Part shown: positions 8,811 through 17,495 of the stretch, piece by piece
Layout of the letters: the number at the start of each line of letters is the position of its first letter
Numbering within the stretch: position 1 is the stretch's first letter
Assembly: GCA_965247015.1 (NCBI GenBank)
Contig: CBDFGG010000006.1
Location: 372,001 to 436,000 of the forward strand
DNA from: JAIXWP01 sp965247015
GTDB taxonomy: Bacteria; Bacteroidota; Bacteroidia; Flavobacteriales_D; Sanyastnellaceae
Direction: 5' to 3'
DNA: 64,000 nt
Notes under the pieces: generated by a model
What the model saw: only the letters and a program-made list of their open reading frames with translations
Told to the model about the DNA's origin: nothing
Database searches by the model: none
Translations under genes and position numbers: made by a program

Positions 8811-8827
8811 CCTACTAATTTAGTATG
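8811..8827. promoter_or_regulatory. Predicted Rrf2 operator, cys/regulator divergent promoter
   Basis: The 17-bp CCTACTAATTTAGTATG contains the perfect palindrome TACTAA-T-TTAGTA. Fourteen of 17 positions match the site at 9347-9363. It lies between divergent cysH and the Rrf2 gene, over the cys -33 region. Confidence 0.65.
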
Positions 8828-8869
8828 ATTTAAGAAAAAAGCGGGCATCATCTTCGCGTGTGGATTGAT

Positions 8870-8877
8870 TACTTTTG
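8870..8877 (+). promoter_or_regulatory. -7 box of the Rrf2 gene, leaderless arrangement
   Basis: TACTTTTG matches TAnnTTTG and is followed by exactly four bases and the ATG at 8882. Transcription should therefore start at or beside the start codon. Confidence 0.5.
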
Positions 8878-8881
8878 CTTC

Positions 8882-9343
8882 ATGCTAAATCGAAAGACCC
8901 GTTATGCGATCAAGGCTTTGATGCACATTGCTCGAACTACTGCACTCCAGCAGCCATCGAGCGTTGCACAGATATCTGAGGCTTCGAATATCCCCAACAA
9001 ATTCTTGGAGGCGATATTGAGCGATCTCAAAACAGCTGGATATGTTGTTAGCAAAAAAGGAAGTTCCGGGGGCTATTATCTGCAGCAGTCGGCCGATCAA
9101 ATCAATCTTGCCTCACTACTTCGCGCTACCAACGGTCCTATTGCAATGGTGCCTTGTGTGAGTCTTAATTACTATGAGTCGTGCGAGCATTGTCCGGATG
9201 AATCGCTTTGCGGTATTCATTCTGTGATGGAAGAAGTGCGCGACGCCAATCTTAAGATTCTAAATAATACATCCATTCAAGATCTGATTAACAAAGAAGA
9301 AAAGCTTGCTTCAAAGAAGCCTTCAAAATCACAAAAAAAGTGA
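8882..9343 (+). CDS. Rrf2-family transcriptional regulator
   Basis: 153 aa. The N-terminal winged helix begins MLNRKTRYAIKALMHIA, the hallmark Rrf2 start, and contains the recognition region ISEASNIPNKFLEAIL (~31-46) and wing KGSSGGYYL. Four cysteines (C92, C101, C104, C110) could bind an Fe-S cluster or sense redox/thiol state, as in IscR-like proteins. I chose 8882 over the upstream GTG at 8858 because the family begins at MLNRK and the promoter box sits 4 nt before it. It is divergent from the cys operon and upstream of a peroxiredoxin; both flanking promoters carry the same palindrome. I infer a CymR-like regulator of sulfur and peroxide metabolism. Confidence 0.93.
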   Translation: MLNRKTRYAIKALMHIARTTALQQPSSVAQISEASNIPNKFLEAILSDLKTAGYVVSKKGSSGGYYLQQSADQINLASLLRATNGPIAMVPCVSLNYYESCEHCPDESLCGIHSVMEEVRDANLKILNNTSIQDLINKEEKLASKKPSKSQKK

Positions 9344-9346
9344 TTT

Positions 9347-9363
9347 CCTACCATTTTAGTAGG
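9347..9363. promoter_or_regulatory. Predicted Rrf2 operator upstream of the peroxiredoxin gene
   Basis: CCTACCATTTTAGTAGG has half-sites CCTAC and GTAGG and matches the 8811 site at 14 of 17 positions. It lies 17 nt upstream of a TAnnTTTG box, over the expected -33 element. Confidence 0.6.
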
Positions 9364-9380
9364 ATATTGATTTTTTGATA

Positions 9381-9388
9381 TAGATTTG
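9381..9388 (+). promoter_or_regulatory. -7 box of the peroxiredoxin gene
   Basis: TAGATTTG is a perfect TAnnTTTG, 23 nt upstream of the ATG at 9412 and just downstream of the palindrome. Confidence 0.6.
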
Positions 9389-9411
9389 CGCCAAACAAAA
9401 ATTCAAATACT

Positions 9412-10050
9412 ATGTCAATTCGATTAGGGGACATCGTTCCAGACTTTCAAGCTACTACAACGCTTGGCAACATTCAATTCCATCAATGGCTTGGTGATAG
9501 TTGGGGAATTTTATTCTCACACCCAGCCGATTTCACTCCAGTTTGTACCACCGAACTAGGTGCTGTCGCGAATTTGCAAGATGAATTTTCCAAGCGTAAT
9601 GTGAAAACAATTGCACTCAGTGTTGATCCGATTAATTCACACTACGATTGGATCAAAGACATCAATGAAACTCAAAATACGGTAGTAAATTTTCCTATTA
9701 TCGCAGACCCCGATTTTGAAGTATCTAATCTCTTTGGGTTCGTTCACCCAAATGCATCAGATAAATTCACTGTTCGATCTGTGGTAATCATCGGTCCAGA
9801 TAAAAAAGCGAAACTGCTTATTACCTACCCTGCTTCAACAGGTAGAAACTTTGATGAAATATTGCGTGTAATTGATTCACTTCAACTGACGGCTGAATAT
9901 AGCGTTGCTACTCCAGCCAATTGGAAGCAAGGCGAAGACGTAGTAATAGCCCCCGCCATAAAAACCGAAGATATTCCTGCTAGATTTCCAAAAGGACATA
10001 CCGTGATCAAGCCTTACCTGCGCACCACGCCGCAACCAAACCTTTCATAA
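9412..10050 (+). CDS. 1-Cys peroxiredoxin (Prx6 class)
   Basis: 212 aa, cytosolic thiol peroxidase that reduces hydrogen and alkyl peroxides. The peroxidatic cysteine is C45 in HPADFTPVCTTE (37-48). The sequence then follows the Prx6 pattern (FPIIADPDFEVSNLFG, then TVRSVVIIGPDKK) with the extended C-terminal dimerisation arm (ATPANWKQGEDVVIAP). No clear resolving cysteine is present, consistent with the 1-Cys class. It has its own promoter with the sulfur-type palindrome and ends in a strong terminator. Confidence 0.95.
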   Translation: MSIRLGDIVPDFQATTTLGNIQFHQWLGDSWGILFSHPADFTPVCTTELGAVANLQDEFSKRNVKTIALSVDPINSHYDWIKDINETQNTVVNFPIIADPDFEVSNLFGFVHPNASDKFTVRSVVIIGPDKKAKLLITYPASTGRNFDEILRVIDSLQLTAEYSVATPANWKQGEDVVIAPAIKTEDIPARFPKGHTVIKPYLRTTPQPNLS

Positions 10051-10072
10051 GAAAAAAATTAAAAATTATAGT

Positions 10073-10116
10073 GTCGCATATCCATTTGCTTTTAGCGAGG
10101 GTATGCGACTTTTTTG
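10073..10116 (+). terminator. Rho-independent terminator of the peroxiredoxin gene
   Basis: An 11-bp stem GTCGCATATCC / GGGTATGCGAC (one G-T pair) with a 15-nt loop is followed by TTTTTT. Confidence 0.8.
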
Positions 10117-10145
10117 TATCTCTGCATTCTAAATCAATAGAATAC

Positions 10146-11714
10146 ATGAGAATACCACTACTACTTTCATCCATTGCACTCGGAATTTTTTCTCTCACTT
10201 CACAAGCTCAGAGCGCAGGAGATCTCTACCTCGACTTCGGACAAGATGGACGTTACATCGAGGATTTTGGATTTCAAGACAACATCCAAGCAGTCGCGTT
10301 GCAAGACGATGGAAAAATAATCGTCGCAGGAACCGCTTTGTCAGAAGCATTTGCAGGTCGATTGCTCGTATTACGCACCAATGCCGATGGCACACTCGAC
10401 ACAGGTTTTGGCGACAATGGTCATGTAATCATCACCGATTATACAGAAAGTTATGCCTATGCTTTGCTTATTCAAGAAGATGGTAAAATCGTGGTCTGCG
10501 GAGCGGCTGCAAATGCAGAATATGTATTCAGTATGCTCTTCTTTCGTTTAAATACGGACGGTACTATCGATACTTCTTTCGGAGATAATGGTTTTCGTAC
10601 TGCCGATTTTTACTCAGGTGACGAATTTTGCTATGGAGCAACGCTTGTTGCTGGAGATAAAATTGTGGGCGTCGGAAGCGCTGTGCTTCCCAACTTCGCT
10701 GTAGTTCCAATTATCATGCGTCTTACTGCAGACGGCGACATTGATACGTCTTTTGGTATCGATGGAGCAAACCTCGCCCCAGCCTCAAGCACAGACAATA
10801 CATTTTATGATGTAAAAGCAGACAGTCAAGGAAACTTGTTAGCATGCGGCTATTATGGCAATGGTATCACCAATGAAGGTCAAATCGACAACGATGTTTT
10901 ACTCGTAAGATTCGCAGACATTGGTGCGCTCGATGTTGGATTTGGTGACTTCGGTTCTGTTGTTCTACCTCTAGGAACCTATATCGATGCGGCCAACGCT
11001 CTTGTACTAGATAATAGCGACAATATTTACTTAGCTGGATTCACTACCCTCCCCGATTTTTCATTTGATGCCATTATCGTGGGAATGAATCCTGACGGTG
11101 ACTTGAGAACAGACTTCGCTGATAACGGTATTTATTCTTTTGATCTCAATGTACAAGATGTATTCAATGACATCATTTACGATGATAATAATTTATTTGC
11201 TTGCGGAACTTCAGGAGGTTTCTTCTTCGATGACCGTGATTTCTTGCTAGCATCCATCACTACAGCCAATGGCGAAAATAACCCACAATTTACTAATGGC
11301 TTTGCGCTAACTTCTATCATGACAGCATTTGATGATGCCAATGCCATGGTTATGGATCCTGTGGAAGAATCTATATTTCTTGCAGGTCGCGGCAACAATG
11401 GAAGTAATAATGATGTTGCTATTACCAAGCATCTTTCATCTGATTTTGAAAGCGTTTCAGAATTTCAAAATAATTCAAAACTCTCCATCTACCCCAATCC
11501 AGCTGAGGATGGTGTTATTCAACTGAGCACAGAAATGGAGCAAATCGAAACCATCGTGGTATATGATATGCAAGGTAAAATATGCTATCAACTTCAGTCG
11601 AATGCTACATCTACACTACAGATCGCACTACCAGAATTGAAAGCAGGAGTCTACACGGTCAGCGTAGAGACAAGCGCCGGATACAAGCTTACAGAAAGGC
11701 TTGTGATAATGTAA
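10146..11714 (+). CDS. Delta-60 repeat beta-propeller protein with T9SS sorting domain
   Basis: 522 aa from the ATG at 10146, chosen because it gives a clean signal peptide (MRIPLLLSSIALGIFSL, cleaved near SQAQ); the longer reading frame starts inside the preceding terminator. The body has delta-60 repeats of the form DGTLDTGFGDNG / DGTIDTSFGDNG / DGDIDTSFGIDG spaced about 55-65 residues apart, predicted to fold as a beta-propeller. The C-terminus (~450-522) is a type IX secretion sorting domain (SIYPNPAEDG ... AGVYTVSVETSAG ... ERLVIM). It is likely secreted or cell-surface anchored. The ligand is unknown. Confidence 0.88.
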   Translation: MRIPLLLSSIALGIFSLTSQAQSAGDLYLDFGQDGRYIEDFGFQDNIQAVALQDDGKIIVAGTALSEAFAGRLLVLRTNADGTLDTGFGDNGHVIITDYTESYAYALLIQEDGKIVVCGAAANAEYVFSMLFFRLNTDGTIDTSFGDNGFRTADFYSGDEFCYGATLVAGDKIVGVGSAVLPNFAVVPIIMRLTADGDIDTSFGIDGANLAPASSTDNTFYDVKADSQGNLLACGYYGNGITNEGQIDNDVLLVRFADIGALDVGFGDFGSVVLPLGTYIDAANALVLDNSDNIYLAGFTTLPDFSFDAIIVGMNPDGDLRTDFADNGIYSFDLNVQDVFNDIIYDDNNLFACGTSGGFFFDDRDFLLASITTANGENNPQFTNGFALTSIMTAFDDANAMVMDPVEESIFLAGRGNNGSNNDVAITKHLSSDFESVSEFQNNSKLSIYPNPAEDGVIQLSTEMEQIETIVVYDMQGKICYQLQSNATSTLQIALPELKAGVYTVSVETSAGYKLTERLVIM

Positions 11715-11739
11715 CACAAATAATTTTCAAAGCTATTTT

Positions 11740-11783
11740 AAAAGCTCAGAAACTTTTTTCAAGTTTCTGAGCTTTTTTTTTTT
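11740..11783 (+). terminator. Rho-independent terminator
   Basis: The 16-bp stem AAAAGCTCAGAAACTT / AAGTTTCTGAGCTTTT with a loop of about 5 nt is followed by a long T-run. It closes the delta-60 gene. Confidence 0.9.
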
Positions 11784-11838
11784 CGATGAAGTGTAATATT
11801 TTTTGAAGATGATATACATATATGTCAAAATCAAAAAA

Positions 11839-12699
11839 ATGAAAAAGTATATCACCACCATTGCCTTCACATTTATAGGTCTTGTTTTATTTGCTCAAAA
11901 GCCTGAAGAGAAAAGTCTTCTGTGGGAAATCTCAGGAAAGGATTTAAAACAACCCTCCTATCTCTATGGTACATTCCACTTGATTTGTCCAGAAGATTTA
12001 GTGATCACTCCTGCTATCGAAAAGGCCATTGGAGTCTCAGAATCGATGTTCCTAGAGCTTGACATGGATGATCCGACACTTGCTTCAAAGATGCAAGGTG
12101 GAATGCTGATGAAGGACGGCCACAAGATGAGTGAATATCTCTCTCCAGAAACCTTTGCCAATATTGACAAGGCACTGCAAGCAAAAATTGGCGCTCCTGC
12201 TGCTGCAGTGGATAATTACAAGCCAATGCTTTTGCTCTCTATGATATATCCTTCTGTCATGCAGTGTACGCCTGCTTCTTGGGAATTAGAACTCATGAAA
12301 ATTGCTCTTGATCAAAAAAAGGAAGTGCATGGATTGGAGACCATCGAATCTCAATTCGATGTGTTCGACAGTATTCCATACGCGATGCAAAGCAGGCTCT
12401 TTTCAGAATACCTTTTAGATGAAAATAAAATGGCCGACGAAACCAATAAAATGCTTGATCTGTACAGAAAAAAAGACATTACCGGACTTTACAAAATGAT
12501 CAAGGAAACGGAATACAGCCAAGGTAATCTCGAGAATCTATTGCTTGGCAATCGCAATGAAAATTGGATTCCACAAATCATCGCTCAATCGAAAAAGGCT
12601 ACGACATTCTACGCCGTAGGTGCAGCCCACCTAGCAGGGGAAAAAGGCCTGTTAGAGCTACTTCGAAAAGGAGGATACACCGTGAAGCCAATTCAATAA
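11839..12699 (+). CDS. TraB/GumN-family protein
   Basis: 286 aa from ATG 11839. An N-terminal signal peptide (MKKYITTIAFTFIGLVLFAQ) is followed by the TraB/GumN (GumN-like, Tiki-related) domain. The first conserved motif is LYGTFHLICPED and the last YAVGAAHLAGEKGLLELLRKGG, containing the GxxHL signature of this metal-dependent peptidase-like fold. A predicted periplasmic or outer-membrane-associated protease-like function is inferred from the family; the substrate is unknown. The upstream ATG at 11803 would place a charged stretch before the signal peptide and was rejected. Confidence 0.88.
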   Translation: MKKYITTIAFTFIGLVLFAQKPEEKSLLWEISGKDLKQPSYLYGTFHLICPEDLVITPAIEKAIGVSESMFLELDMDDPTLASKMQGGMLMKDGHKMSEYLSPETFANIDKALQAKIGAPAAAVDNYKPMLLLSMIYPSVMQCTPASWELELMKIALDQKKEVHGLETIESQFDVFDSIPYAMQSRLFSEYLLDENKMADETNKMLDLYRKKDITGLYKMIKETEYSQGNLENLLLGNRNENWIPQIIAQSKKATTFYAVGAAHLAGEKGLLELLRKGGYTVKPIQ

Positions 12700-12707
12700 T
12701 ACATTTG
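12700..12707 (+). promoter_or_regulatory. -7 box of the ECF sigma gene
   Basis: TACATTTG matches TAnnTTTG, 12 nt before the ATG at 12720, giving a very short leader. Confidence 0.5.
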
Positions 12708-12719
12708 GTAACACATACC

Positions 12720-13220
12720 ATGTTTTCAGAACAACAATTCACTCAAGAAATTCAGACACACCAAGGAATTATATTCAAGGTGTGTCTGCTATACTCCCAC
12801 TCCGCAGAGGATCGTGAGGATTTATTTCAAGAGATCGTGTTACAAGCTTGGAAGTCGATTGGTAATTTTCGAGGAGAATCAAAATTTAGCACTTGGCTTT
12901 ATCAAGTGTCTCTTAATACCGCTATTTCTTGGTTCAAAAAAGAAAATAAAAAGAACAACTTATTCTCTTTTTGGTCGGGCTCTTCAGCGTCCGTTGCTGA
13001 TGATCCATGGGGAACCGCGGATAAAGAAGATGCGTTTGCTGAAATGTATAATGCTATTAAGCTTTTAAATAAAGTGGACAAGGCATTGATTACCCTCTAT
13101 CTCGAGGACTTCGACTATAAAACCATCGGCGAAATGCTTGGTATCACGCCAAATAATGTGGCAGTGAAAATGAGCAGAGCAAAAGCGAACTTGAAAGAAA
13201 TCATGGTTAAAGACAAATGA
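12720..13220 (+). CDS. ECF-type RNA polymerase sigma factor
   Basis: 166 aa. Region 2 contains EDREDLFQEIVLQAWKSI and FRGESKFSTWLYQVSLNTA, the standard sigma-70 r2 core and -10 recognition segment. Region 4 is a helix-turn-helix (FDYKTIGEMLGITPNNVAVKMSRAKANLKEIM). The start is the ATG at 12720; an upstream frame extends into the preceding gene without similarity. The stop is separated by one nucleotide from the membrane protein at 13222, which is probably its partner. Confidence 0.93.
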   Translation: MFSEQQFTQEIQTHQGIIFKVCLLYSHSAEDREDLFQEIVLQAWKSIGNFRGESKFSTWLYQVSLNTAISWFKKENKKNNLFSFWSGSSASVADDPWGTADKEDAFAEMYNAIKLLNKVDKALITLYLEDFDYKTIGEMLGITPNNVAVKMSRAKANLKEIMVKDK

Positions 13221-13221
13221 A

Positions 13222-13860
13222 ATGGAACTAGACGATTTTAAAAATATATTGAATTCAAAAGTGAATGAGCTTAAGCCTAAGTCACAAGAGGAACTTCATT
13301 CGGTCATTGAAAAAAAGACTACCACTGCTATTCAGAAGGTACTGCGAAATATGCTTGTAGAGACGGGCATTTCGGTAGTACTCACACTTGCATTATCTAT
13401 TAATTTTTTATTTCAAAATATCTCATCGTTTTCCATTATTGTTTCGCTCATTGTTTGGATCACAACCATTGTTCAGATCATTATCTTTTATCCTCACTAT
13501 AAAAATTTAAAGTCATTGAACAAGGATGCCGTTGGAAATACTAAAATGTGGTTGCAGTCACTTATTTCAATACTCTCCGCATTCATAAAAGCCTACAAGC
13601 GACTCATCGCTACACTGATGCCGATTGGGATGTTTATTGGGATGATCATCGGATACAATGCTGGTAAAACAAATGATCCGGAATATGAATTCCTCAGTAT
13701 TCCAGGTACAGAGACCATTGGAGGATTGATTGGACTTATTATCACCCTCATTATTGCTTACATCATCGTTTATTTTCTGGCCATTTTTGTAATCAATCTT
13801 CTTTACAAGAAATATTTGAATTCATTCAAAGCAACGTTCGAGCAGATTGAGGAGAACTAG
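13222..13860 (+). CDS. Four-helix membrane protein coupled to the ECF sigma gene
   Basis: 212 aa. An N-terminal cytoplasmic helical region (~1-42, MELDDFKNILNSKVNELKPK) precedes hydrophobic segments at about 46-64, 70-90, 131-148 and 166-192. There is no classical zinc anti-sigma (ZAS) motif. Its one-nucleotide spacing from the sigma gene and its membrane topology make an anti-sigma or membrane-sensor role likely; this is inference from position. No known domain is recognised. Confidence 0.75.
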   Translation: MELDDFKNILNSKVNELKPKSQEELHSVIEKKTTTAIQKVLRNMLVETGISVVLTLALSINFLFQNISSFSIIVSLIVWITTIVQIIIFYPHYKNLKSLNKDAVGNTKMWLQSLISILSAFIKAYKRLIATLMPIGMFIGMIIGYNAGKTNDPEYEFLSIPGTETIGGLIGLIITLIIAYIIVYFLAIFVINLLYKKYLNSFKATFEQIEEN

Positions 13861-13992
13861 GCGCCTTCGCTTCATTTAACATCACGCTATTTGCCCGTTT
13901 CCAACCTATTTGAACCTTTCATCAAATTAGCAACTTTGGACAAGTCTGTTCAGAATGGCCACGCCTAGTTTTGTTTCAATAGAATAAAAATT

Positions 13993-16362
13993 ATGAAACA
14001 CATCTATCTCATCCTAAGCATTGCTATCACGCTATTATCACACTCGACATTTGCTCAGTCGAATGGTCGCAAGGCTTATTTGGGTGCGCAACTTACAGAG
14101 TTGACCGATGAGGAAAAAGCGCGTCAGCCCATTGGTGTAAAGGTCAATCAGACCATTGGTGGTACCTCTATCAATATTAAACTCCAGGCCAATGATATCA
14201 TTACCAAGATTGGTGAAAATGAAATAGGTTCTGTTGCTGCGCTCAGAGATGCTTTAAATTCCTATGTTGACGGAGATGAGATAAAGGTGCAGGTGAATCG
14301 TGGTGGAAAGAAAATAACATTAAAAGGAAAAGCCGCTGGCCGCCCCATAGAGACTGATGACAACGCAGAAGTCATTTATACATTCACACCTTATCAATCA
14401 GGCGAACTGAGAACCATCATTAATAAGCCAAAAAAAGAAGGCAAGCTACCTGCGATGCTCTTCATTCCAGGATATACGTGCAGTTCCATCGATGGCCTCG
14501 AAGCCAACCATCCTTATAAAAGAATTATAGACGCCTATGTTGATGCTGGATATGTAACATTTCGCATTGAAAAATCAGGATTAGGAGATAGCCGCAACAC
14601 TAAAAAATGCGAAGAATGTGACCTTTATGATGAAGTAGAAGGATTCTATAATGGACTTAAAAAATTAAAATCTCTCCCCTATGTTGACTCAACCAAAGTG
14701 ATCATTTTTGGTCATTCCATGGGAGGAGTCGTTGCTCCGCTCGTAGCTGCAAAATCAAATGTTCAAGGAACTATTGTTTATGGAACCACAGCAAAATCAT
14801 GGTTTGAATATCAGCTTGAATTAAATCGTGTGCAGACAATGCTCGCAAATCCTGATCCGTTGGAATATGAAGAATATTGCAGAAGTCAATACGAATTAAA
14901 TTATCGCTTTTTTATTCAAAACGAATCTCTCGAATTTCTCTCAAAAGACCCAAAAATCGATACTATTCTACGCCGTGATTGGATGTACGATGGCCAATCA
15001 AAAATATGGGACCGCAATGCAGAATATTGGAGACAAATTCAGAGTATGAAGCTTCTAGATGCATGGAAAGCCAACACTGGCCACGTGCTTGTCTTGAATG
15101 GTGAGGCGGACTTCCAAGCGTTCTCGAATGAGGATCACGCACAGATTGCTTACACCGTAAATTTTTATCACCCAGGAAGAGCAACGCACAAAACATTCAA
15201 AGACACAGATCACTATTTCGCGAAAATTGGTGATATGAAGACTGCCTATGACAAGTTTAGCTCTGGACAATATCTTGAATTATTCAATGCTTATAATCCA
15301 GAGGTTGGTAAAACTGCTGTGGATTGGAGCATTGCATTGAACCTTCCCAAGAAAGAATCTTCCTCTTCACTAAAATGGTCGAAACTTAATACAAAGCCTT
15401 ACCCGGGAAAGCAGGACGATATTTGGTTTGTCGATGAAAATACAGGATGGTATGTAAATGGTCTCGGTAGTATTTATCATACAAAAAATGGTGGTATTGA
15501 TTGGGAATTACAACTTGAAAAGAAAGGGACGTTCTTCAGATGTATTGCATTCCTTGACGACAACACCGGCTTTGCTGGCACCGTTGGAACAGACTATTTC
15601 CCTAATGTTACCGACACTATTCCTCTTTACATGACCACCGACGGTGGTGCCAACTGGAAACCTGTCGACTATTCTGGTCCTTATGTAAAAGGACTTTGCG
15701 CAATAGATGTAGTAAAGGAAGAATACATTAATCACGGAGTGATAGATTATAAATATCACATCTATGCGGTGGGCAGAGTTGGCGCTCCTGCTAATATGAT
15801 GGTGTCACATGATGGCGGTAAAAGCTGGGAGTCGTGGAGCCTTGATCAATATGGAAAAATGTTGTTTGACATTGATATGTTTGATACAAAGAATGGAATC
15901 GCCTGCAGCGCTAGCAATTCAGACATTGCACAGAGCAATGCACTCATCCTTTCAACCAAGGATGGAGGCAAAACTTGGACACCTGTTTATCAATCAGACC
16001 GTCCGTATGAAACAACTTGGAAGGTACACTTCCCTAGCAAAGAAATAGGCTACGCTACCATCCAATCATACAACCCTGCTAACACCATTCAATATATTGC
16101 CAAAACAATAGATGGGGGTAAGACTTGGATTGAATTACCTCTTTGCGAGGACGGAACTGCCAGAGAATTTGGAATTGGATTTATTGATGAGAATCATGGC
16201 TTCGTAGGAACTATAAACAGTGGATACGAAACAAAAGATGGAGGAAAATCTTGGAGCAAAATCGACCTTGGCCGTGCATGTAATAAAATTAGAATCTATC
16301 ATACAGATAATAAAACTTTTGGATACGCCATCGGAGTGGATGTATTTAAATTGACACCATAA
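13993..16362 (+). CDS. PDZ - alpha/beta-hydrolase - BNR/Ycf48-like propeller fusion, secreted
   Basis: 789 aa with signal peptide (1-21, ending STFAQ). Residues ~30-115 form a PDZ domain (QANDIITKIGENEIGS, VNRGGKKITLKG). Residues ~125-430 form an alpha/beta-hydrolase with FIPGYTCSS (oxyanion region) and the nucleophile elbow FGHSMGG (Ser242), plus a late acid/His region ending DTDHYFAKIGD. Residues ~450-789 carry repeated TxDGGxxW motifs (TTDGGANW, SHDGGKSW, TKDGGKTW, TIDGGKTW, TKDGGKSW), typical of BNR/Ycf48-like beta-propellers. The likely activity is esterase or peptidase of the S9/S15 type in the periplasm or outside the cell. The three-part fusion is unusual. The AraC gene begins at the next nucleotide after the stop. 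Confidence 0.88.
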   Translation: MKHIYLILSIAITLLSHSTFAQSNGRKAYLGAQLTELTDEEKARQPIGVKVNQTIGGTSINIKLQANDIITKIGENEIGSVAALRDALNSYVDGDEIKVQVNRGGKKITLKGKAAGRPIETDDNAEVIYTFTPYQSGELRTIINKPKKEGKLPAMLFIPGYTCSSIDGLEANHPYKRIIDAYVDAGYVTFRIEKSGLGDSRNTKKCEECDLYDEVEGFYNGLKKLKSLPYVDSTKVIIFGHSMGGVVAPLVAAKSNVQGTIVYGTTAKSWFEYQLELNRVQTMLANPDPLEYEEYCRSQYELNYRFFIQNESLEFLSKDPKIDTILRRDWMYDGQSKIWDRNAEYWRQIQSMKLLDAWKANTGHVLVLNGEADFQAFSNEDHAQIAYTVNFYHPGRATHKTFKDTDHYFAKIGDMKTAYDKFSSGQYLELFNAYNPEVGKTAVDWSIALNLPKKESSSSLKWSKLNTKPYPGKQDDIWFVDENTGWYVNGLGSIYHTKNGGIDWELQLEKKGTFFRCIAFLDDNTGFAGTVGTDYFPNVTDTIPLYMTTDGGANWKPVDYSGPYVKGLCAIDVVKEEYINHGVIDYKYHIYAVGRVGAPANMMVSHDGGKSWESWSLDQYGKMLFDIDMFDTKNGIACSASNSDIAQSNALILSTKDGGKTWTPVYQSDRPYETTWKVHFPSKEIGYATIQSYNPANTIQYIAKTIDGGKTWIELPLCEDGTAREFGIGFIDENHGFVGTINSGYETKDGGKSWSKIDLGRACNKIRIYHTDNKTFGYAIGVDVFKLTP

Positions 16363-17217
16363 ATGAACTTGACAAACCATACCCTTTACAGCGACGATAA
16401 AAAAAATGCTATTCGCGTTTCTAATATTCAAAAAATAGAAACAGAAATACCATTCTCCGGCTTCGCTGCCAAGCTCGTTCTTTCAGGTATGGAAAAATAT
16501 TTCATTGGCGATAAGAAATTCGAGGTCTCTGCCGGGGAGTATATTCTAGGCAATAGCCAAACATTTGCTAATATTGAAATCAACGATTTACAAGGTGTTC
16601 AGGGACTGTGTGTAGATATTTCTGAAGAGATCATTTCTGAGGTAGCTTCTTTTCATTTTGAAAACAACTCTGATTTCAAAAAATATTTATTCAGCGATAA
16701 TTTTTTGGTAAATAAATACAAACAACAAAATACAACACTCGGATACGCACTCACGGAATTAGTTGACTTCATAGGGAGTCCTGAAGCCGTACACACCTCT
16801 TTCAGAGAAGAACTCTTCTACTCACTGGCAGAAGCAATGATCACGGATCAAACCATGATCTATCGGGGTCTTTCTAATTTAAAATTTAAAAAGAATGCCA
16901 CCAATCATCTTACGTTTTTGAAACTTCAAGAATGTAGAGAGTTTATCATGGAAAATTATTTGGAAGAAATAGATATTGAGAAACTAGCTCTTTTAACAGG
17001 AATGTCTAAATACCATTTTATTAGAACATTCAAGACAACTTATAATATTACGCCTTACCAATTAGTCATTCAACTTCGATTGCAGTTGGCACAAGACCTT
17101 TTACTAAAAAAAACACCGATCATTCACATTGCGCAAACGATAGGATTCTCAGATCTCGCATCTTTCAGTAAAGCCTACAAAAACTACTTTGGCTATTCTC
17201 CTTCCAAAGAAACCTAA
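16363..17217 (+). CDS. AraC-family transcriptional regulator
   Basis: 284 aa. Residues 1-160 form a cupin-like sensing region of no clear ligand class (EKYFIGDKKFEVSAGEYIL). The C-terminal ~100 residues form two AraC helix-turn-helix motifs: IDIEKLALLTGMSKYHFIR and IIHIAQTIGFSDLASFSKAY followed by FGYSPSK. The ATG follows the previous stop codon directly, so it is probably translated by coupling with the hydrolase gene. Confidence 0.92.
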   Translation: MNLTNHTLYSDDKKNAIRVSNIQKIETEIPFSGFAAKLVLSGMEKYFIGDKKFEVSAGEYILGNSQTFANIEINDLQGVQGLCVDISEEIISEVASFHFENNSDFKKYLFSDNFLVNKYKQQNTTLGYALTELVDFIGSPEAVHTSFREELFYSLAEAMITDQTMIYRGLSNLKFKKNATNHLTFLKLQECREFIMENYLEEIDIEKLALLTGMSKYHFIRTFKTTYNITPYQLVIQLRLQLAQDLLLKKTPIIHIAQTIGFSDLASFSKAYKNYFGYSPSKET

Positions 17218-17231
17218 AAAGAAAACTCATT

Positions 17232-17471
17232 ATGAACAACAAATTCCTGACCTTCCTGCACTTCGCCTTTGTGACCATCGCCATCATTTATTGGATCGTT
17301 GGAAAAGAGTATACGGATGTCGCAATGAATTTTGGGATATCGCTAGCTTTCGATCCTTTTAATCAGCAGCAAAAATTTCAGGACAGGCCTAAGTGGCAAA
17401 TTGTCTATCTCATTTCTCTTCTCATTGCATCTTTCACTTTCCTTATCTTAGGAATCTGGTTCCCACGCTAG
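17232..17471 (+). CDS. Small two-helix membrane protein
   Basis: 79 aa. Hydrophobic segments at ~7-23 and ~57-77 flank a short loop (EYTDVAMNFG, DPFNQQQKFQDRP). The family is not recognised. It is 14 nt downstream of the AraC gene and 24 nt upstream of the serine hydrolase, so it probably belongs to the same transcript. Confidence 0.7.
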   Translation: MNNKFLTFLHFAFVTIAIIYWIVGKEYTDVAMNFGISLAFDPFNQQQKFQDRPKWQIVYLISLLIASFTFLILGIWFPR

Positions 17472-17495
17472 TTTCACACTATACTCTAAAAGGTT

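Noticed and set aside
12564..12719. N-terminal extension of the 12.7 kb sigma factor
   Set aside because: It overlaps the end of the TraB/GumN gene in another frame, and sigma homologues start near MFSEQQ.
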